A stretch of DNA of 64,000 nt, taken from positions 21,462,001 to 21,526,000 of the forward strand of contig OX327697.1 of NCBI GenBank assembly GCA_946807835.1. Direction: 5' to 3'. Below, piece by piece: positions 1 through 12,499 of the stretch. The stretch comes from Ailanthus altissimus. Taxonomy: Eukaryota > Streptophyta > Magnoliopsida > Sapindales > Simaroubaceae. Positions within the stretch are counted from its first letter, which is position 1. The number at the start of each line of letters is the position of its first letter. The notes below the pieces were generated by a model, which was not told where the DNA came from, ran no database searches, and saw only the letters and a program-made list of their open reading frames with translations. The position numbers and the translations under genes are program-made.

Positions 1-130
1 AAACCATATTATCCAAATCCAATGAAATGAAATGTCTATCATTATGAAATCTGTTTTTCTGACCAAATGTGAAATGTTTTATTTTTTCTAATCTTTTGTT
101 ATAAATATGAAGTATGTAAATGATAGGTAC

Positions 131-1294
131 CTCAGCCCCATGCTCTTCAGGAGGATGTGATTGACATTCCAGTTCCAGGCCTTTACTGTATCTTGAAAGA
201 ACGCGTTCCATGCTACACAAAGCACAAGAATTAGTCAATAAAAGATATACCTTATAATTGGGGTGTTTTCTCACTAAGACCTAGCCTTTTCTTTGCTTTG
301 AGGCCCAACCCATATCAACCAGTTACATGCTTGTAGCTACATCTCTTGTTTGAAGAGGAGCCAAACGGGCCGGACAGTCCAGCCCATAATGGCTTTAGCC
401 TTTTTTTCATCATAAGGGCAAAGTCAAGCCTTAACTACTCATCAAAAGTCAAAATTACAGAGAGTCAAAGAAGAAAAAATGAAAAACATCAAATTTTCTC
501 GATAAAAAACAATAATAAAAGTTTATGTTGACGGGCTTAAGCCCTCGCGTGTGCTTGCGAACCCATGTAGATTTTAGCTTATTTGGGCTCAATTGGCCTG
601 ACCCGTCCTGTTTTGCTCTCATTCATGCAATAGCTTTTGTATCTCCCTCTCTCTTTGCCATGATCTTTTACTATTTCTATCTGCTATTTTATTTACCAAC
701 AATTTTCTGTTCCAAAAGAATTACAACTTTAAATCATTACATGACTCTGTTCTTCATCTTTTCAAAACCCAAATTGAACACCCGCCCCTCTCTTTTGGTG
801 ATTACAAAAATTCTTTGTAAGGATTCATTACAAGACCAAAACAACTACTTTTGGGCCCAATTAAAAGACTTCAAAATGGCACGTTCACCAATCAATTAAC
901 TGCCATGCATGTCTAGGTCAACACACCAAAAACAAAAAACTTAAGAAAAGATTTGTAAAAACTTGTATCAAAAAATATATTTGTAAAAACTCATATAACC
1001 CAAATACCAAATTAAATGGGAAAAAAAAAATGGTAACAAAAAATAAACAAATCATGACTTGAAAGTTAGATAATTAATAAATATGTGATAAAATAATGAT
1101 ATGATATAATACCTTGTACTTGAAAACTCGTAAAGCTTGCCTGTGCTGGAGAAGACGATGACAGCAACCTCGGCATCGCACAAAACTGACAGCTCCTTGG
1201 CCTTTTTGAGCAACCCATTACGGCGTTTTGAGAAGGTGACTTGACGGCTGCTCAAGTTCTCGATCCTCTTGATCTCAATCTTACCTCTGCCCAT
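131..1294 (-). CDS. MIKC-type MADS-box transcription factor, AGL15/AGL18-like (exons 1-2; gene continues past the left edge)
   Basis: Exon 1 is 1113-1294 (182 nt), starts at the ATG at 1294 and encodes the whole MADS DNA-binding domain: it opens [13 protein letters not shown], then [15 protein letters not shown] and [15 protein letters not shown]. It ends at an AG|GTATTA donor. Exon 2 is 131-212 (82 nt) after a TGTGTAG acceptor. It restores the frame and reads [12 protein letters not shown], the start of the I region, ending at GAG|GTACCT. The two exon sizes are typical of MIKC genes. Known for the family: nuclear dimeric regulators binding CArG boxes. The residues after the MADS domain and the 'LSRYSKG' string fit the AGL15/AGL18 clade best; that placement is from memory and is less certain than the family. 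Intron 1 is 900 bp. K and C domains lie outside the window. Short open frames inside intron 1 are not genes. Confidence 0.9.
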
Positions 1295-1415
1295 TTTTGT
1301 TTTGTTTTTCTCAGAAAATATAACAAACAGTAGAAGATGAAGATGAAGATGAAGATGAAGGTGATGATGGGAAGAGATGAAAATGCATATAATAATAGAG
1401 AGAAGAAAAAGAAAT
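1295..1415 (-). promoter_or_regulatory. Probable 5' leader and proximal promoter of the MADS-box gene
   Basis: Directly upstream of the MADS start codon is a purine/pyrimidine-skewed leader containing a (GAAGAT)n microsatellite at 1333-1360 (CTTCATC on the coding strand). An AT-rich TATTATATGC string at about 1387-1397 could be a TATA element. Assigned by position and composition only; the transcription start cannot be read from the sequence. Confidence 0.35.
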
Positions 1416-3028
1416 CAAAATGTGGTCTGAAAATAAAAAAGAAGTTACTGAAAATAAAAGGGATTGCAAAGGGGACTAATGAAGGAAAGTGTGACCAAAA
1501 TTAGGATATATCATGAAAAGGTGACAGATGGAATACTATATGTAGCAATTATCCAAATATGGTAATGCCTATTTACTTTTCCACTGCTTTTTCCCTCTTT
1601 TGGAACTTGTGCTTAGGATTTGTTTGTTTGCACCTCCATTCCATTGTCTTTAGCCTGCATTTTTTTTTGGAAATGCTTTTCCTACTATCAATTGTCAAAA
1701 CTGCTTTCATAACATTGTTCAAATGCCTTTGTTTTTTTACGTTTAACAAACAAAAACATTTATCATGTAATGTTTTTGTTTGTGCTTTCATAACATATGG
1801 TAGGAGCTTTTTTCCAAGTGTTTTTAAGAAATAATATCAATATATTTAAGTGTTTAAAGTGCTTTAAAGTTGTTAAAAATGCTTGTTATAAGTGTTGAAA
1901 ATTGTTTTCTTATATCTATTTCATAATGTTTAATAGATTAAATATAAACGTTATTATAAGGTAAATTAAAATAGTATTTTGGGTATTTAACATTTTTTAT
2001 TGGCTAAATTTCTCCTTCAAAACAGTGCTAGATATTCTTTCAAGAAGCACATTGACTCGGAGTAACTTATATGAAAATAATTTTTAAACACACTCCAAAG
2101 CTTTTATAAAAAGTTTTTTTTTTAATTCAAAATCCTACGAAAGAATTCCTAAATACATTCTAAGACTTCATTAATACATATTTGTCACTTTTAATTGAGT
2201 TTGCAATTAAAATGAAGCCATAGTCATTTTAATATAAAAATTGGTCCATCCTTTATGAAATTTCTAAGCAACATTGGATTCTCTCCCAAGAATAACCAAA
2301 ACAATGGGATATATTGATTTGAATAAAAATAATGATAATATGGATATATTGATTTGTTGATACCAAACACATCCTTACCATATTTGTGGCAATTATGGCA
2401 ATTTTTAAAATGTGGTGCTATCTATAAAAAGTAAAATTAAAGTGGGAAAGTTTCCAATGAATGTTGATAAATATGAATGTAAATATATAAATAGGGAAGC
2501 AATTGCATTCTCTACGATTTTCTTTTCTAACCTTATAAGAATTGATTGCATATAAGGCACTGTACAAGTCCTTCCCCAAAATATTTCCACTAGGTACAAG
2601 TAGGATAAGCATATTTTCTAGGAAGGCATTTAAAAAAAAAAAGAGTAAATTATCCTAATAGGGAAACATGTGAACCTTATAAGTAAATTTGGCTCTTGGA
2701 TTACAAATTATGTTATTACTTTTATATTTTAGCTACTATTGAAAATATTCAATTACAACAAAAATATGCTATGTGAACAAAATTGTTCTTTATTTTTATT
2801 ACTAAAAGAGTTAATAAAATCAAAGAATTTGTGAAAGAGATCAAATTAAATTCAATTGAAAAGGCATGGCACGAAAAAAAAATCAATTTAAAAAAAAATA
2901 GTTTTGGTTCTCATTTATGTAATAAGCTTTCTTCAAAAACAGAATTGAAGAAATGACCCTTGTACACTTGCAATGGATTAAAAATTTCATAGCAAAAATA
3001 CTAATTTAAGAAAGAAAGAAAAGGTATG
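1416..3028. other. AT-rich intergenic stretch
   Basis: Between the MADS promoter and the outer copia LTR I see no coding region, RNA gene or clear repeat. The open frames here are short, low-complexity and not matched by any family I recognise. Confidence 0.5.
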
Positions 3029-3959
3029 TGTTATGAAATCAAGTTAGACTCTCAAGTCTGATATCATTTAGGTATCAACTTTGGTTATATCACTGACATC
3101 ACTTGTTGAGATTTTTACGTGTCTTGATACCTCTATGGTTGGTATTTAGTACCATAAAATTATTTAAGTGCTTTGCGAAGATTTCACCTATAAGTAACCA
3201 AGAATATAAAAGATCACACACAATAGAAATAAAAAAATAATCACCACAGGACACAAGATATACGTGGTTCGGTAACAAACACTTATATCTATGGTGGATC
3301 AAAGATTTAGTTTCTTTTATTAATAGTTCACAAAGAACTTTAGGTCACCAAGACTTATCAAATCATAAAAATCTCCCAAATCACTAAGATTTTACACAAG
3401 AAATTAATTAAGGAATACAATAAATAGTCAGAGCTCTCTTAAAGGATTTATTATCATTCTCTTACGCACGCAAGTCAGCACTCAAGGGATTCCATAGTAG
3501 TACTCTCCCGCATACTTGGCACTCTAATGCCTACCTACCTTTCTATTCTCTCTTATATTTACATCTTTGATGCTTGATTATTCTAAGAGATTATAAGAGT
3601 TTTTATAGGCTTCAAAAGGTCTCTAAAAATCTAATTTCTACTTAGAATAAGAATTCACGAGTTATAGGAGTCTGAAAACAGATCTAGGATGTAATTCTAC
3701 ATAAATCAAGAAATTTTTCACAATTTGGTGCCTATGCACCAGATTATCCAAGTTTTAGGGCCCAGACGCCATAACCTAGCGCCTAAGTATCGAAACAACT
3801 TGGTCCTGCCTTCTTTTCATGCTCCAAGCCCCTCCTTACTTCCGACTTCTATTTTTAACCCTTTCCTGTATGTTCAGCGCACACTCATCGTCGACTTTTC
3901 ATTGGTCTCCAACTCAAAATCATGCATAAACATAATTTTAAATCATCAAAATTTTAACA
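3029..3959 (-). repeat. 3' LTR of the outer copia element
   Basis: It aligns along its length with 32652-33545: shared 'TTGTTGAGA/TTGTCAGAA'-type blocks, a shared ACACAATAGA-like stretch, and a shared CCAAGTC/CCAACTC end region. Ends are TGTTATGAAA and TTTTAACA on the plus strand. The two LTRs differ by many substitutions and small indels (931 against 894 bp), so the insertion is old. Confidence 0.75.
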
Positions 3960-3969
3960 ATTCCCTCAT
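3960..3969 (-). other. Polypurine tract of the outer copia element
   Basis: The minus-strand string ATGAGGGAAT lies directly upstream of the 3' LTR, where second-strand priming occurs in LTR retrotransposons. Confidence 0.5.
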
Positions 3970-4039
3970 TTATTCAAAATCTCTCTCAAGAAGCTTTCCA
4001 AGATCATTTATGCTAATACTTAATGACTCTAACGTTAAC

Positions 4040-4871
4040 TCTAATTAAGTCTTATACCCAAAGTTAACTCTTCTAAGGCTCGTAATTTTGATCTCAAAAA
4101 ATATGAATACATCTCTTATCGGGGCCTTTATATTGTAATCTCTAGTGTCACCTAGACATCATCATAATACCTTTGTGGCTGAAACTAATCCCTACCAAAA
4201 GCCCCTTATCATACATTCTTTCAACCTTTGCCATATCGATGAGATAATATCTAATGTTGTACTTGGTTTGCATCCTTTCAACAACTCATGTTGAGTCATG
4301 CACAACATTCTCATTAATCACATAGCATATTATGTTTCTCACCCTTCATTATAACTAGTATTTCTTATTTTGCGATACTAAGTTCTTCAAGAAACCAAGA
4401 CAAATCTCATACCTAGTAACTCCCTCACTTTTTTACCATACAATCTCAATCTTATACTACTAATCTCTATAACTATAGAAGTCATATCTCTACTCATTAA
4501 TACTTTATCACCCCTAATGGATCTATAATTAGTAAAGAAAGACCTTTCAAGACTCATATGAAAAATACACCTTAAAATAAAGTATTTACTCACTAGACGT
4601 ACGTTTCTATCTAAACTATTAAGGTTTTCTATAATTTCATAATTATCCTCATAAATTATTGTAACTTCACCTTCTTTTTCTTTCAGCATGGTCTTTCTTT
4701 CCAGACAATCCCTTACCAAGTGTCGTTTTATCTTGTGATTAAAGTAATTCTAGGATTTACCCTTCAATCTTGATTGCTTTTCTTTTTTCTCTCTCTATTT
4801 TAGCCCTTCCTCTTACAGTCAATACCGTTACACTACTAGGCTCCAATCTTTTTGCCAATTCTTTTTATTTT
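4040..4871 (-). pseudogene. Copia gag end, zinc-knuckle and protease region (fragment)
   Basis: The open part (4387-4719) reads VRDCLERK, the tail of a CCHC zinc knuckle, then a degraded protease region: CIFHMSLERSFF corresponds to the copia 'C-S-Y/F-H-M' segment after the catalytic DSG. It is followed by FFTNYRSI, KVLMSRDM and SSIRLRLYG, typical of Tnt1-like copia pol. The DSG triad itself is not present. Sequence upstream on the minus strand (4720-4871) carries a basic RGRAKIERE tract typical of copia gag just before the knuckle. At 4871 the frame is cut by the Athila-like 3' LTR. The 3' part (4040-4386) is non-coding and I could not find RT or RNase H motifs in it, so much of pol was deleted. 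Confidence 0.7.
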
Positions 4872-6264
4872 TGACATGTCCAGAATATAGGAGTTTATTA
4901 TCAAGTGCAGGATTTTCAAAGTAATAAATAACCCAGTGATAACGGGGTTGATCCATAGGAAAGTAGAATTAAACTATAAATAATTTCAAGACAAATAAAG
5001 CAATATAAGATGTTTGTAAATAATAATTCAAATAACCAATTAAAATAAATGTTAAGGTTAGGGATCCACTCTTAACATATGAAATAATAATATATTCAAC
5101 TTTCTTTATATTTCAATTGAAATCCTCACACAAATGAAGTTCTAATCGAAAGATATAACAATTAAGTCATTTATATATTAACTTGTATTTTTTTATATTA
5201 TACATTAAATCTTGTAAATGGATTCAAGTATTTATTATGCCAATTTTTATATTTGTATACAATAAATCATGACACCCACTTTACAAGAAAAGATGTCTAT
5301 GCCAAATCTTGTACATAGTTTCAAGAATTTATTGTGCCAACTATAAAAATTGTTTATAATAAATTAAGATTCACCACTTTGCAAGAAAGGGTATCAATGT
5401 TGCAAAATAAAATAAATACATCATATATAAATTTGCTTAACTTAAGAATGGAATACTAAATTCTAGAATAAGAGTTGAAGTATATCTTATTACCTTACCA
5501 AGAATTTTACTCTGTCACCTTAGCAAAATAAATTTACTTGACATAATAAAATTAAAGGAAAGAGATGCAAGAAGAGATAACGTGAACTTTATAATAGTAA
5601 ATAAAAGAAATGACACTATAAAGAGATAATACAAAAGACAAGTATTTTAAACTAAATCTAACTCTCTAATTACATGTTTTAGGCATAACAGACCACCTAT
5701 TTATAAAAAAAAGTGAATAATACAAGAAAATGAGGAGGGAACCACTTGGATGATAAAAGTCAAACATAAAGACAACTAATTTGCTTATTATCATTAATAC
5801 ACTCATTTGATTGTCTAATTTGAAATCCAAATGGTCCGAATTAGCTTTCGTTCAAAAATTAAAAGTTATAGATAAGTCTCTTAGCTTTCCAAATTGAGTT
5901 ATATCATATACATTAGATATGTATTTATCTAATTATGGACCAAATACTTAAGATTGTTCGGACTGAGCCTATACTGCATATTAGTTCTATTCTAGGCTAT
6001 TTTTCACCCTTTAAAAGCTCAAATTATAAGCTCCATGTGAAATTTAATATTTTATTCCATTAAATTAGCTATTCATAGGATCAAGAATCACTTCAATTGA
6101 ATTCGTATGTAAAAATTTATGTCTATTTTACCGAACCTACCACAAAACAAATAAAAGTTAATTAGATATAATATTGTAAACATACTTAAATTATGGAGGT
6201 TAATGACACTAGTAGTGCAATGATATAAAATTCTTATTAAATATGTAATTTCAAGTATTCATCA
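4872..6264 (-). repeat. 3' LTR of the Athila-like element
   Basis: 1393 bp, uninterrupted. It matches in order the three pieces of the 5' LTR (21153-21986, 24283-24615, about 32155-32401), which together are about 1.41 kb. Shared landmarks include CCAGAATATAGGAG, GATCCACTCTT, AATTATGGAGGTTAATGAC and the terminal TTCATCA. Confidence 0.85.
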
Positions 6265-6275
6265 CACCCCACAAC
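6265..6275 (-). other. Polypurine tract of the Athila-like element
   Basis: Minus-strand GTTGTGGGGTG immediately precedes the LTR start TGATGAA, the expected position and composition. Confidence 0.7.
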
Positions 6276-8746
6276 TAGTTTATTGCTAATTCCTAGCAAT
6301 TTAAGAATAAATAAATTTTGAACACTACTTAAATATTTCAAATAAAACATCAGTTCAAGATCACAATCGCTATTAAGGTTATTTCAATCATAGCTTCCAA
6401 AATTGTGTGTGTGAATTAAGTCGAAGCCTTTTTACCATAAACCATAATATATATAGCCTTGAAAATTTTCTCTAAGTAAAAGCCTCAACTCCATATCCTC
6501 ACATGTGAATAACTATTTAAAGGGCTAGAATTCACTTATGGATTGGGAAAATAAATAATCGCTCAAGAAAATGTTACATTTAAAGACAGACAAACAAAAC
6601 TAACATTGGTTCAAAAATAGAAAAATCAATTGTTTAGAGTTAAACTATTCTTGCCACATGCTAGCTTCATGACTTTAATTACCTTATGTGAATACTATAA
6701 ATAGAGTTTGGTGATAAAACTGCTTACTAATAACTTTTGTCTTCTAAAATTAAACGAATACTTTATTGAATTAAATTGACTTTTTTTTTCTTTCTTTATA
6801 CTTTTTTCTTTTGCTTTTTTTTTTGTTTTGTTTTATTTTTTTAAAAAAAAAACATAAGTAAACATTACAAAATAAGAGCAATTTCTCACCACATTACCTT
6901 TTCATAATTTTTTATCATCCTTCAGTTAGGCAACTAAATCATTTCTTATCCCAAATAATGTCATTCCAAGCAAAAATTAATCATTTTAAAATATTAATGA
7001 AAATTCGTAAGTTGTTATTTAAAACCTCTCTACTCACTCACAAAAGATGTGTGAGTTTAAAAAATAATATATATACATAAACATGAAAATTCTCTTGACT
7101 ATATATATTGAATCATCTATCTTACCATAAGGTTTAGTATTGTGCTCAAGAAATAATTTCGAAAGTTATTCTTTAGTAACCTAGATAGAAAAGTGACTTA
7201 AACCAAACAATTTTGAAATCATACATCGATAGTAAAGTAAACTAATTTACACAAGAGTTACTAAGAACACAAGCAGCAAACAAATTTACTTGAAATGTAT
7301 TAAAAAGAAATCAGTTAAAATGTATTTCAAAAGTTAAGTAATATACTCTTTAGTTTGTCATTCTAAATCTAGAATGTGTCTCAAAAGTGTATGAATGAAC
7401 CTTTTACTCATGCCATTCATGATGGATTTTTTTTCAAGAACAAATTGATAGCAAAAATTAACACTAACATTATATATTAACTACCCCCCCAACCAGATTG
7501 AGACATTATCCTTAATGTCAAAAAATTTAAAGAGTATAGTAGAGAAGATGTCATTTGAAACATCTTTTATTGAAAAGAAAACCTGCAACACAATAAAATA
7601 AGCCATATAAAATACATAAAAATACATAAAAATATAGAGACTATAGACATAGAGTCAAATTTATCTTGCATTTCTTCTCACTGTCATCAGTATATCAATC
7701 TATCTGACACATTGTTAGATCACATAGAGGTATAAAAGTTTATAATTCATCGAGCAACTGATCAATATTTGAAGCAGAAAAGAGGATCCGTCGTGCTGCA
7801 AATGAGATGAATTATTTTTTTACTGTATAATTAAGAAAAGATAACAACTCATTATAAAAATCATCAACATTTAACAAACTAATAAATTTTTGGTGGATTT
7901 GTAATTGTGCTCAAGAGGTAATTAAAAAAATTTTCTCTAAAGTTTCAAAATCTCTAAGTAGAGCTATGAAGGCATCAACATTCAAAAGCATTAGAGACAT
8001 TTAAGCATGCATTGATGATATCCGTAACTCATCCCTAATTATTTTTCCTATAATATTTCTAACAGTTAGAGCTTTCGGTATAATACCCACAACTTGACTG
8101 CCTTTATTTTATGCAGCTGTTGCCATACACCTTATTAATCAACAACTACTTTCCCCATATACTAAATAATTTTTTCGCTCAGCTAACACCTTACCAAGGA
8201 TTTATGCTGCTTCTACAAACTCTCCAATTTTCCTAGAGCTGGATCTACAAAAGATATAATTTTTTTGTAAATTTACAAGTTGATGTTTTCTTCATTGTTA
8301 CGCTCACCCCTATCCCTTGAATGATTTTGAGATTGTATAAAGATGCAAAAATAATGTGATATATTTATAGAGCCAAAAGGTGTTGCATGTAAAGTTATAT
8401 GAGTAGTTGGTTGTTAATGGACAAAATTAAGCTTTAAATGCAAAAAATTTCAAATCGGCTATGAGTGGTTGGTTGTTGCTGGAGAAAACAGTTAAGGTTG
8501 AAATAAAACATTTAAAAATAACAGTTACAATAAATATGTACAAGTAGTTGTAATTGTGACTCACATCTTCTTCTGATTTTACATCTAGAAATAGCTTAAA
8601 TGCCTTCTATAGGTCGGGGATAGGCTTCCCACCTAATGTTTTAATAAATTGACAAACAAAGTCTTTTAAAGTTAGATTCTTGAGACTGTATCACTCATGT
8701 TTCTTTAGGAATATGTCTCATAATTCACGAGTTACAATATGCATAT
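6276..8746 (-). other. Non-coding 3' region of the Athila-like element
   Basis: Between the element's polypurine tract and the first X insertion there is no open frame or recognisable domain on either strand. Athila elements usually have a long region between integrase and the 3' LTR, sometimes with an env-like frame; none can be read here. It includes a strong poly-pyrimidine patch at about 6780-6850. The segment from about 8533 is repeated at 11668-11925. Confidence 0.5.
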
Positions 8747-8912
8747 ATCTACTAGGATGCGTCTCAAAAGTCGAAAAGCTACAATAAATATGTTATAGTA
8801 ACCACTTATCCACAACCAGTAAGAATAATATCTACTAGGATGCGTCTCAAGAGTCGAAAAGCTACAATAAATATGTTATAGTAACCACTTATCCACAACC
8901 AGTAAGAATAAG
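8747..8912 (+). repeat. Two near-identical 83-bp tandem units at the left edge of X copy 1
   Basis: Units 8747-8829 and 8830-8912 differ at one position that I can see (CTCAAAAGTCG against CTCAAGAGTCG). Each joins about 48 bp of Athila sequence to the first 35-40 bp of the X repeat (starting TGTTATAGTAACC), so the duplication occurred after X had inserted. Confidence 0.85.
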
Positions 8913-11667
8913 TATTTATATATATACATACATATTTTATTATATGTGGGTGATAATTGATTTATGTATTGTTATTAGTAGTGTTTGTATAGGTTAAGGA
9001 CATACTATTAGTATTGGATTTATTTGTAAGGCTTTAGATTTATTTTAGGGACCAAATTATAATACTTTAAACGTTTTGGGGGCTAATTTATAAATACTAA
9101 AAATTAGCCTCTTAGTATAAAAATACACATTTGAAATTCTAATTCACTCATTTTGGTCAATCCACCTCTTTTATAATGAGAAAAGAGAGAAAGAATGGGG
9201 AGAGAAAGAGAAGAAGAAGAAAGTTGAAATTTAAGCTTTAAGAGGTATATTATAACCCTTTCTTAGTTTCTTGGTGTTAATTTAGCTAATTCCTTTAAGT
9301 TTTAATTTTTGAAATATGTACAATTTAGGATTTGATATGGATTTCGTAAGATATTGTGAGAATTGATGACGATTTATGTAGATAACTTGATAAATCATGA
9401 TGAATTGCAGAATTTCTTCTTAATAGTCTCTTGATTCAAAAATTTTATAAATTGTTGTGCTTTGGTTCTAGTTTTGGATTTTGATTATATGAAATAAGAC
9501 ATGTCTAAAATTATTTGAGACTTTGAATCAATTGAAAATTCCAAAAATTGAATTTGTAGTGAATTTACCAAAATGACCCTGAAATTCTAAAATTTTTCTA
9601 TGTTAACAGTATGATACAGTGACAAACAATTTTTGATCTGCTGAATGATATTCAAAAATTATGAATTTATAGAATATGATAAGATTATATGTTTAATATT
9701 ATATACTCAATTGAGAATTTAGATCAATATGGTTAAATTGTTATAATTTTCTAAAGTGTATTAGCTCATTGCAGTATTTGATTAACAGATTTTTAAAACT
9801 ATGGAATAAAATAGTTTTAAAATACTTATGGTAGTGATCTTAAAGTGAAATATTTATCATGGATTGAGATATGTGTCAAGAGTAATTCTATGATAGTTTT
9901 ATAATTTTTGAGTTAGTATATGATTTTATAAAATTAGAAAATTGAATACTGTTCAGTAAATATCTTGATCCTGTCAAGATAATAGTTTGGATTTGATGGT
10001 GTTTATGGAATGGATTGTGTAGGAATTATGATATAATATTCATATATAAGAAGGATATATGAGTCAAGAATGATATATTCTAATTTTGGAGTAATTGGAC
10101 ATCATTTGATGTATAAGAAAATTTTGTTAAGTATAAGTGGTCAGAATGACAGATTTTGAGAAATCAAGTAATTAGACCAATTCGATGTGATAAGTGCAAT
10201 ATATGTAATTTTGTAAGCTATTTAAAGTATTTTGTATGAATGTTAAGACTCATAAAATGATTAATCTCCAATGATAGGTTAAGAAGATTTAATCCTTGTA
10301 GCTGAAAGTGCTAAGAGGTAAGTATACTAGACTTTTTACTGAAATCACAATAAACATAGTAATTGTTATGTATGATTTTGTAAATGTGCTTAGGAATATG
10401 TTTATGTTATGTCAAAGTATATTTTGATATAAAATGTGAAGACATGTGTTTATGAATGTGAGCATTGACATTAAGCATAGACATACATGTGTTTATGAAA
10501 GTAAGCTTTCAAAATGAAATGTATTTAACAAAGAAAGCTTTTGAAGTGGAAAATGTCTATGAGATACGTTTTGTGTTTTAAGGATGCTTGAACTCACTAT
10601 TTACTTAGTAGGCACCTTATATGATATGTGAAGCCTTTATGTGTGGCCTTTCCTTCGGGATTGGTATATGTTATGTGTTCCGTATGTAGGGAGGATCCTA
10701 TTGGTATGTAATGGAAGATTGAGTCATCATATTCGTGTGGTGGGGTATTGGTGCATGTGAGAGGACTCAGCAATGATCAGGGTAAGGGTTTGGTTTTTAC
10801 CTTCGAACATGAGAATTATATATGTGTAATTTAAAACCTCACTTGTACTATTTCTCTCATACGATATGTCACCTACGAGTGACATTTGGCTCATTATGTG
10901 ATATGAAAGTCCTACTAAGTAGTAATTGAGTGATGGTATTCATATTATATATTTTGAAAGAATGTGTAAGCGCTTACTTAACATGTGATTTGATAAGATT
11001 ATGATTTTGATTTATCACAGCATATCATACACATGCATTGTGTAAATATATGTATTTGTATTTGATATATGAAAAACTAGTATGCTTACTGAGTTTTATA
11101 CTCATTATAGTTTATGGTGATTTTAAGTAAATAAAGTACATGTGTGCTTAGCGGATTTGACAAGGCTTCTGTTATTCCTTGGGTTCCCTAAGTTGCTAGG
11201 TTGCTTAGTGTTTCATTTGGGGACACGTGGTTTAAGATATTTGATTTGTCCCTATTGAATAAATACGTATGTATTATTTTATTGAGTGTGGTTATGGGTT
11301 GATTTTAAGTAAGAATTTGCAATAAATATATTCTGGGCTTTCGGTAACAAAGTTGCTACTGGTGACATAGTAGAGTGTTAATCTCTGAGAAAACTCTGCG
11401 TATCTCTGGTTTACTAATTGCCCTAATCATAATTCAATTGTTATAATTCTGAAAAATTGAAATGAATGTTTAAATATTATCAAAAAATGTTTATGTTTAT
11501 ATTTTAGGTTATGGGTTGATTTTAATGTTGAACTTACTAGCAACTTGCTAAGGATTCTTATGTTGAATTAAAGATTGAAATTTTATGCAATATTATTTAT
11601 AAGTGCATATTATTGAATGAATGTAAGTTATGTAGTGTGTCAGATCTTTTGGGTCTGAGGCGTGACA
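8874..11667 (+). repeat. X repeat copy 1: probable 2.8-kb solo LTR
   Basis: It starts TGTTATAGTAACC and ends GGCGTGACA, so it has TG...CA ends in plus orientation. It is closely similar over most of its length to 17203-19911. There is no coding capacity. The end string is common in large Ty3/gypsy (Tekay/Del-type) LTRs, which suggests a solo LTR; that family label is inference. No primer site follows the right end: instead the Athila sequence resumes with a second copy of the 255 bp seen at 8533-8790. Confidence 0.65.
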
Positions 11668-11925
11668 TATGTACAAGTAGTTGTGATTGTGACTCACATC
11701 TTCCTTTGGTTTTACATCTAGAAATAGCTTAAATGCCCTCTATGAGTCAGGGGTAGGCTTTCTACCTAATTTTCTTATAAATTGGTAAACAGAGTCTTTT
11801 AAAGTTAGATTCTTGAGATTGTATCACTTATATTTCTTTAGGAATATGTCTCATAATTCACGAGTTGCAATATGCACATATCTATTAGGGTGCATCTCAA
11901 GAGTCGAAAAGATATCATCTAAAGA
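11668..11925 (-). repeat. Athila segment duplicated on both sides of X copy 1
   Basis: It matches 8533-8790 (shared TGTACAAGTAGTTG, GTGACTCACATCTTC, ATTCTTGAGA, CATAATTCACGAGTT and CTCAAGAGTCGAAAAG). The right copy continues into unique Athila sequence; the left copy continues into the X repeat. This is far longer than a target-site duplication. Confidence 0.75.
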
Positions 11926-12499
11926 CTTCTTACTCAGGCCATCTTTAATGAACCTGATTTTATCTTCGTGATTTATATACACCATTTCTAAAGTGCAGCA
12001 ACATGTATTATAAGTCATGCGTGCACACTTGTAACAAACTCATAATCTTTTTGCCCTTTACTTTTTTACAAAAGAGCTTTTACTTAAGCTAGGCATGTAA
12101 AAAATTAATGAGTCTGAAAACTCGCTTGCCAATCGAAGATTGGTTTCAATTAACCAACGTACATCAACAGGCATAGTCATAATCATTAATAACTTTAATC
12201 TTTCACATCTTACTTTGTAAATTTTTATTAAGGCATTTTGAGACAATAAGAGAAAACGTTTTTTCAAATTCATTAGAATGTCATCCCTTTTTTTTAGAAA
12301 TGAGAAAAGGAAAAGGTGTCGGTAATTATGAAAAATTAACAAAACTGACTTAAAATGTCATGGAGTACTGTTATTCGTCACTTAAACATGTGCAAAACAA
12401 AATTTTTACCAAAAAAATACTAAATTAACCTGTAAGTACGAAAAATAAATAAAGTTAGAAGAAGAATACATAAATATATGTAACAAAGATCAATTGGTC

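Noticed and set aside
525..899. 124-residue open frame on the plus strand
   Set aside because: It lies inside intron 1 of the MADS gene on the other strand, has no domain, and its composition is that of translated AT-rich non-coding DNA.
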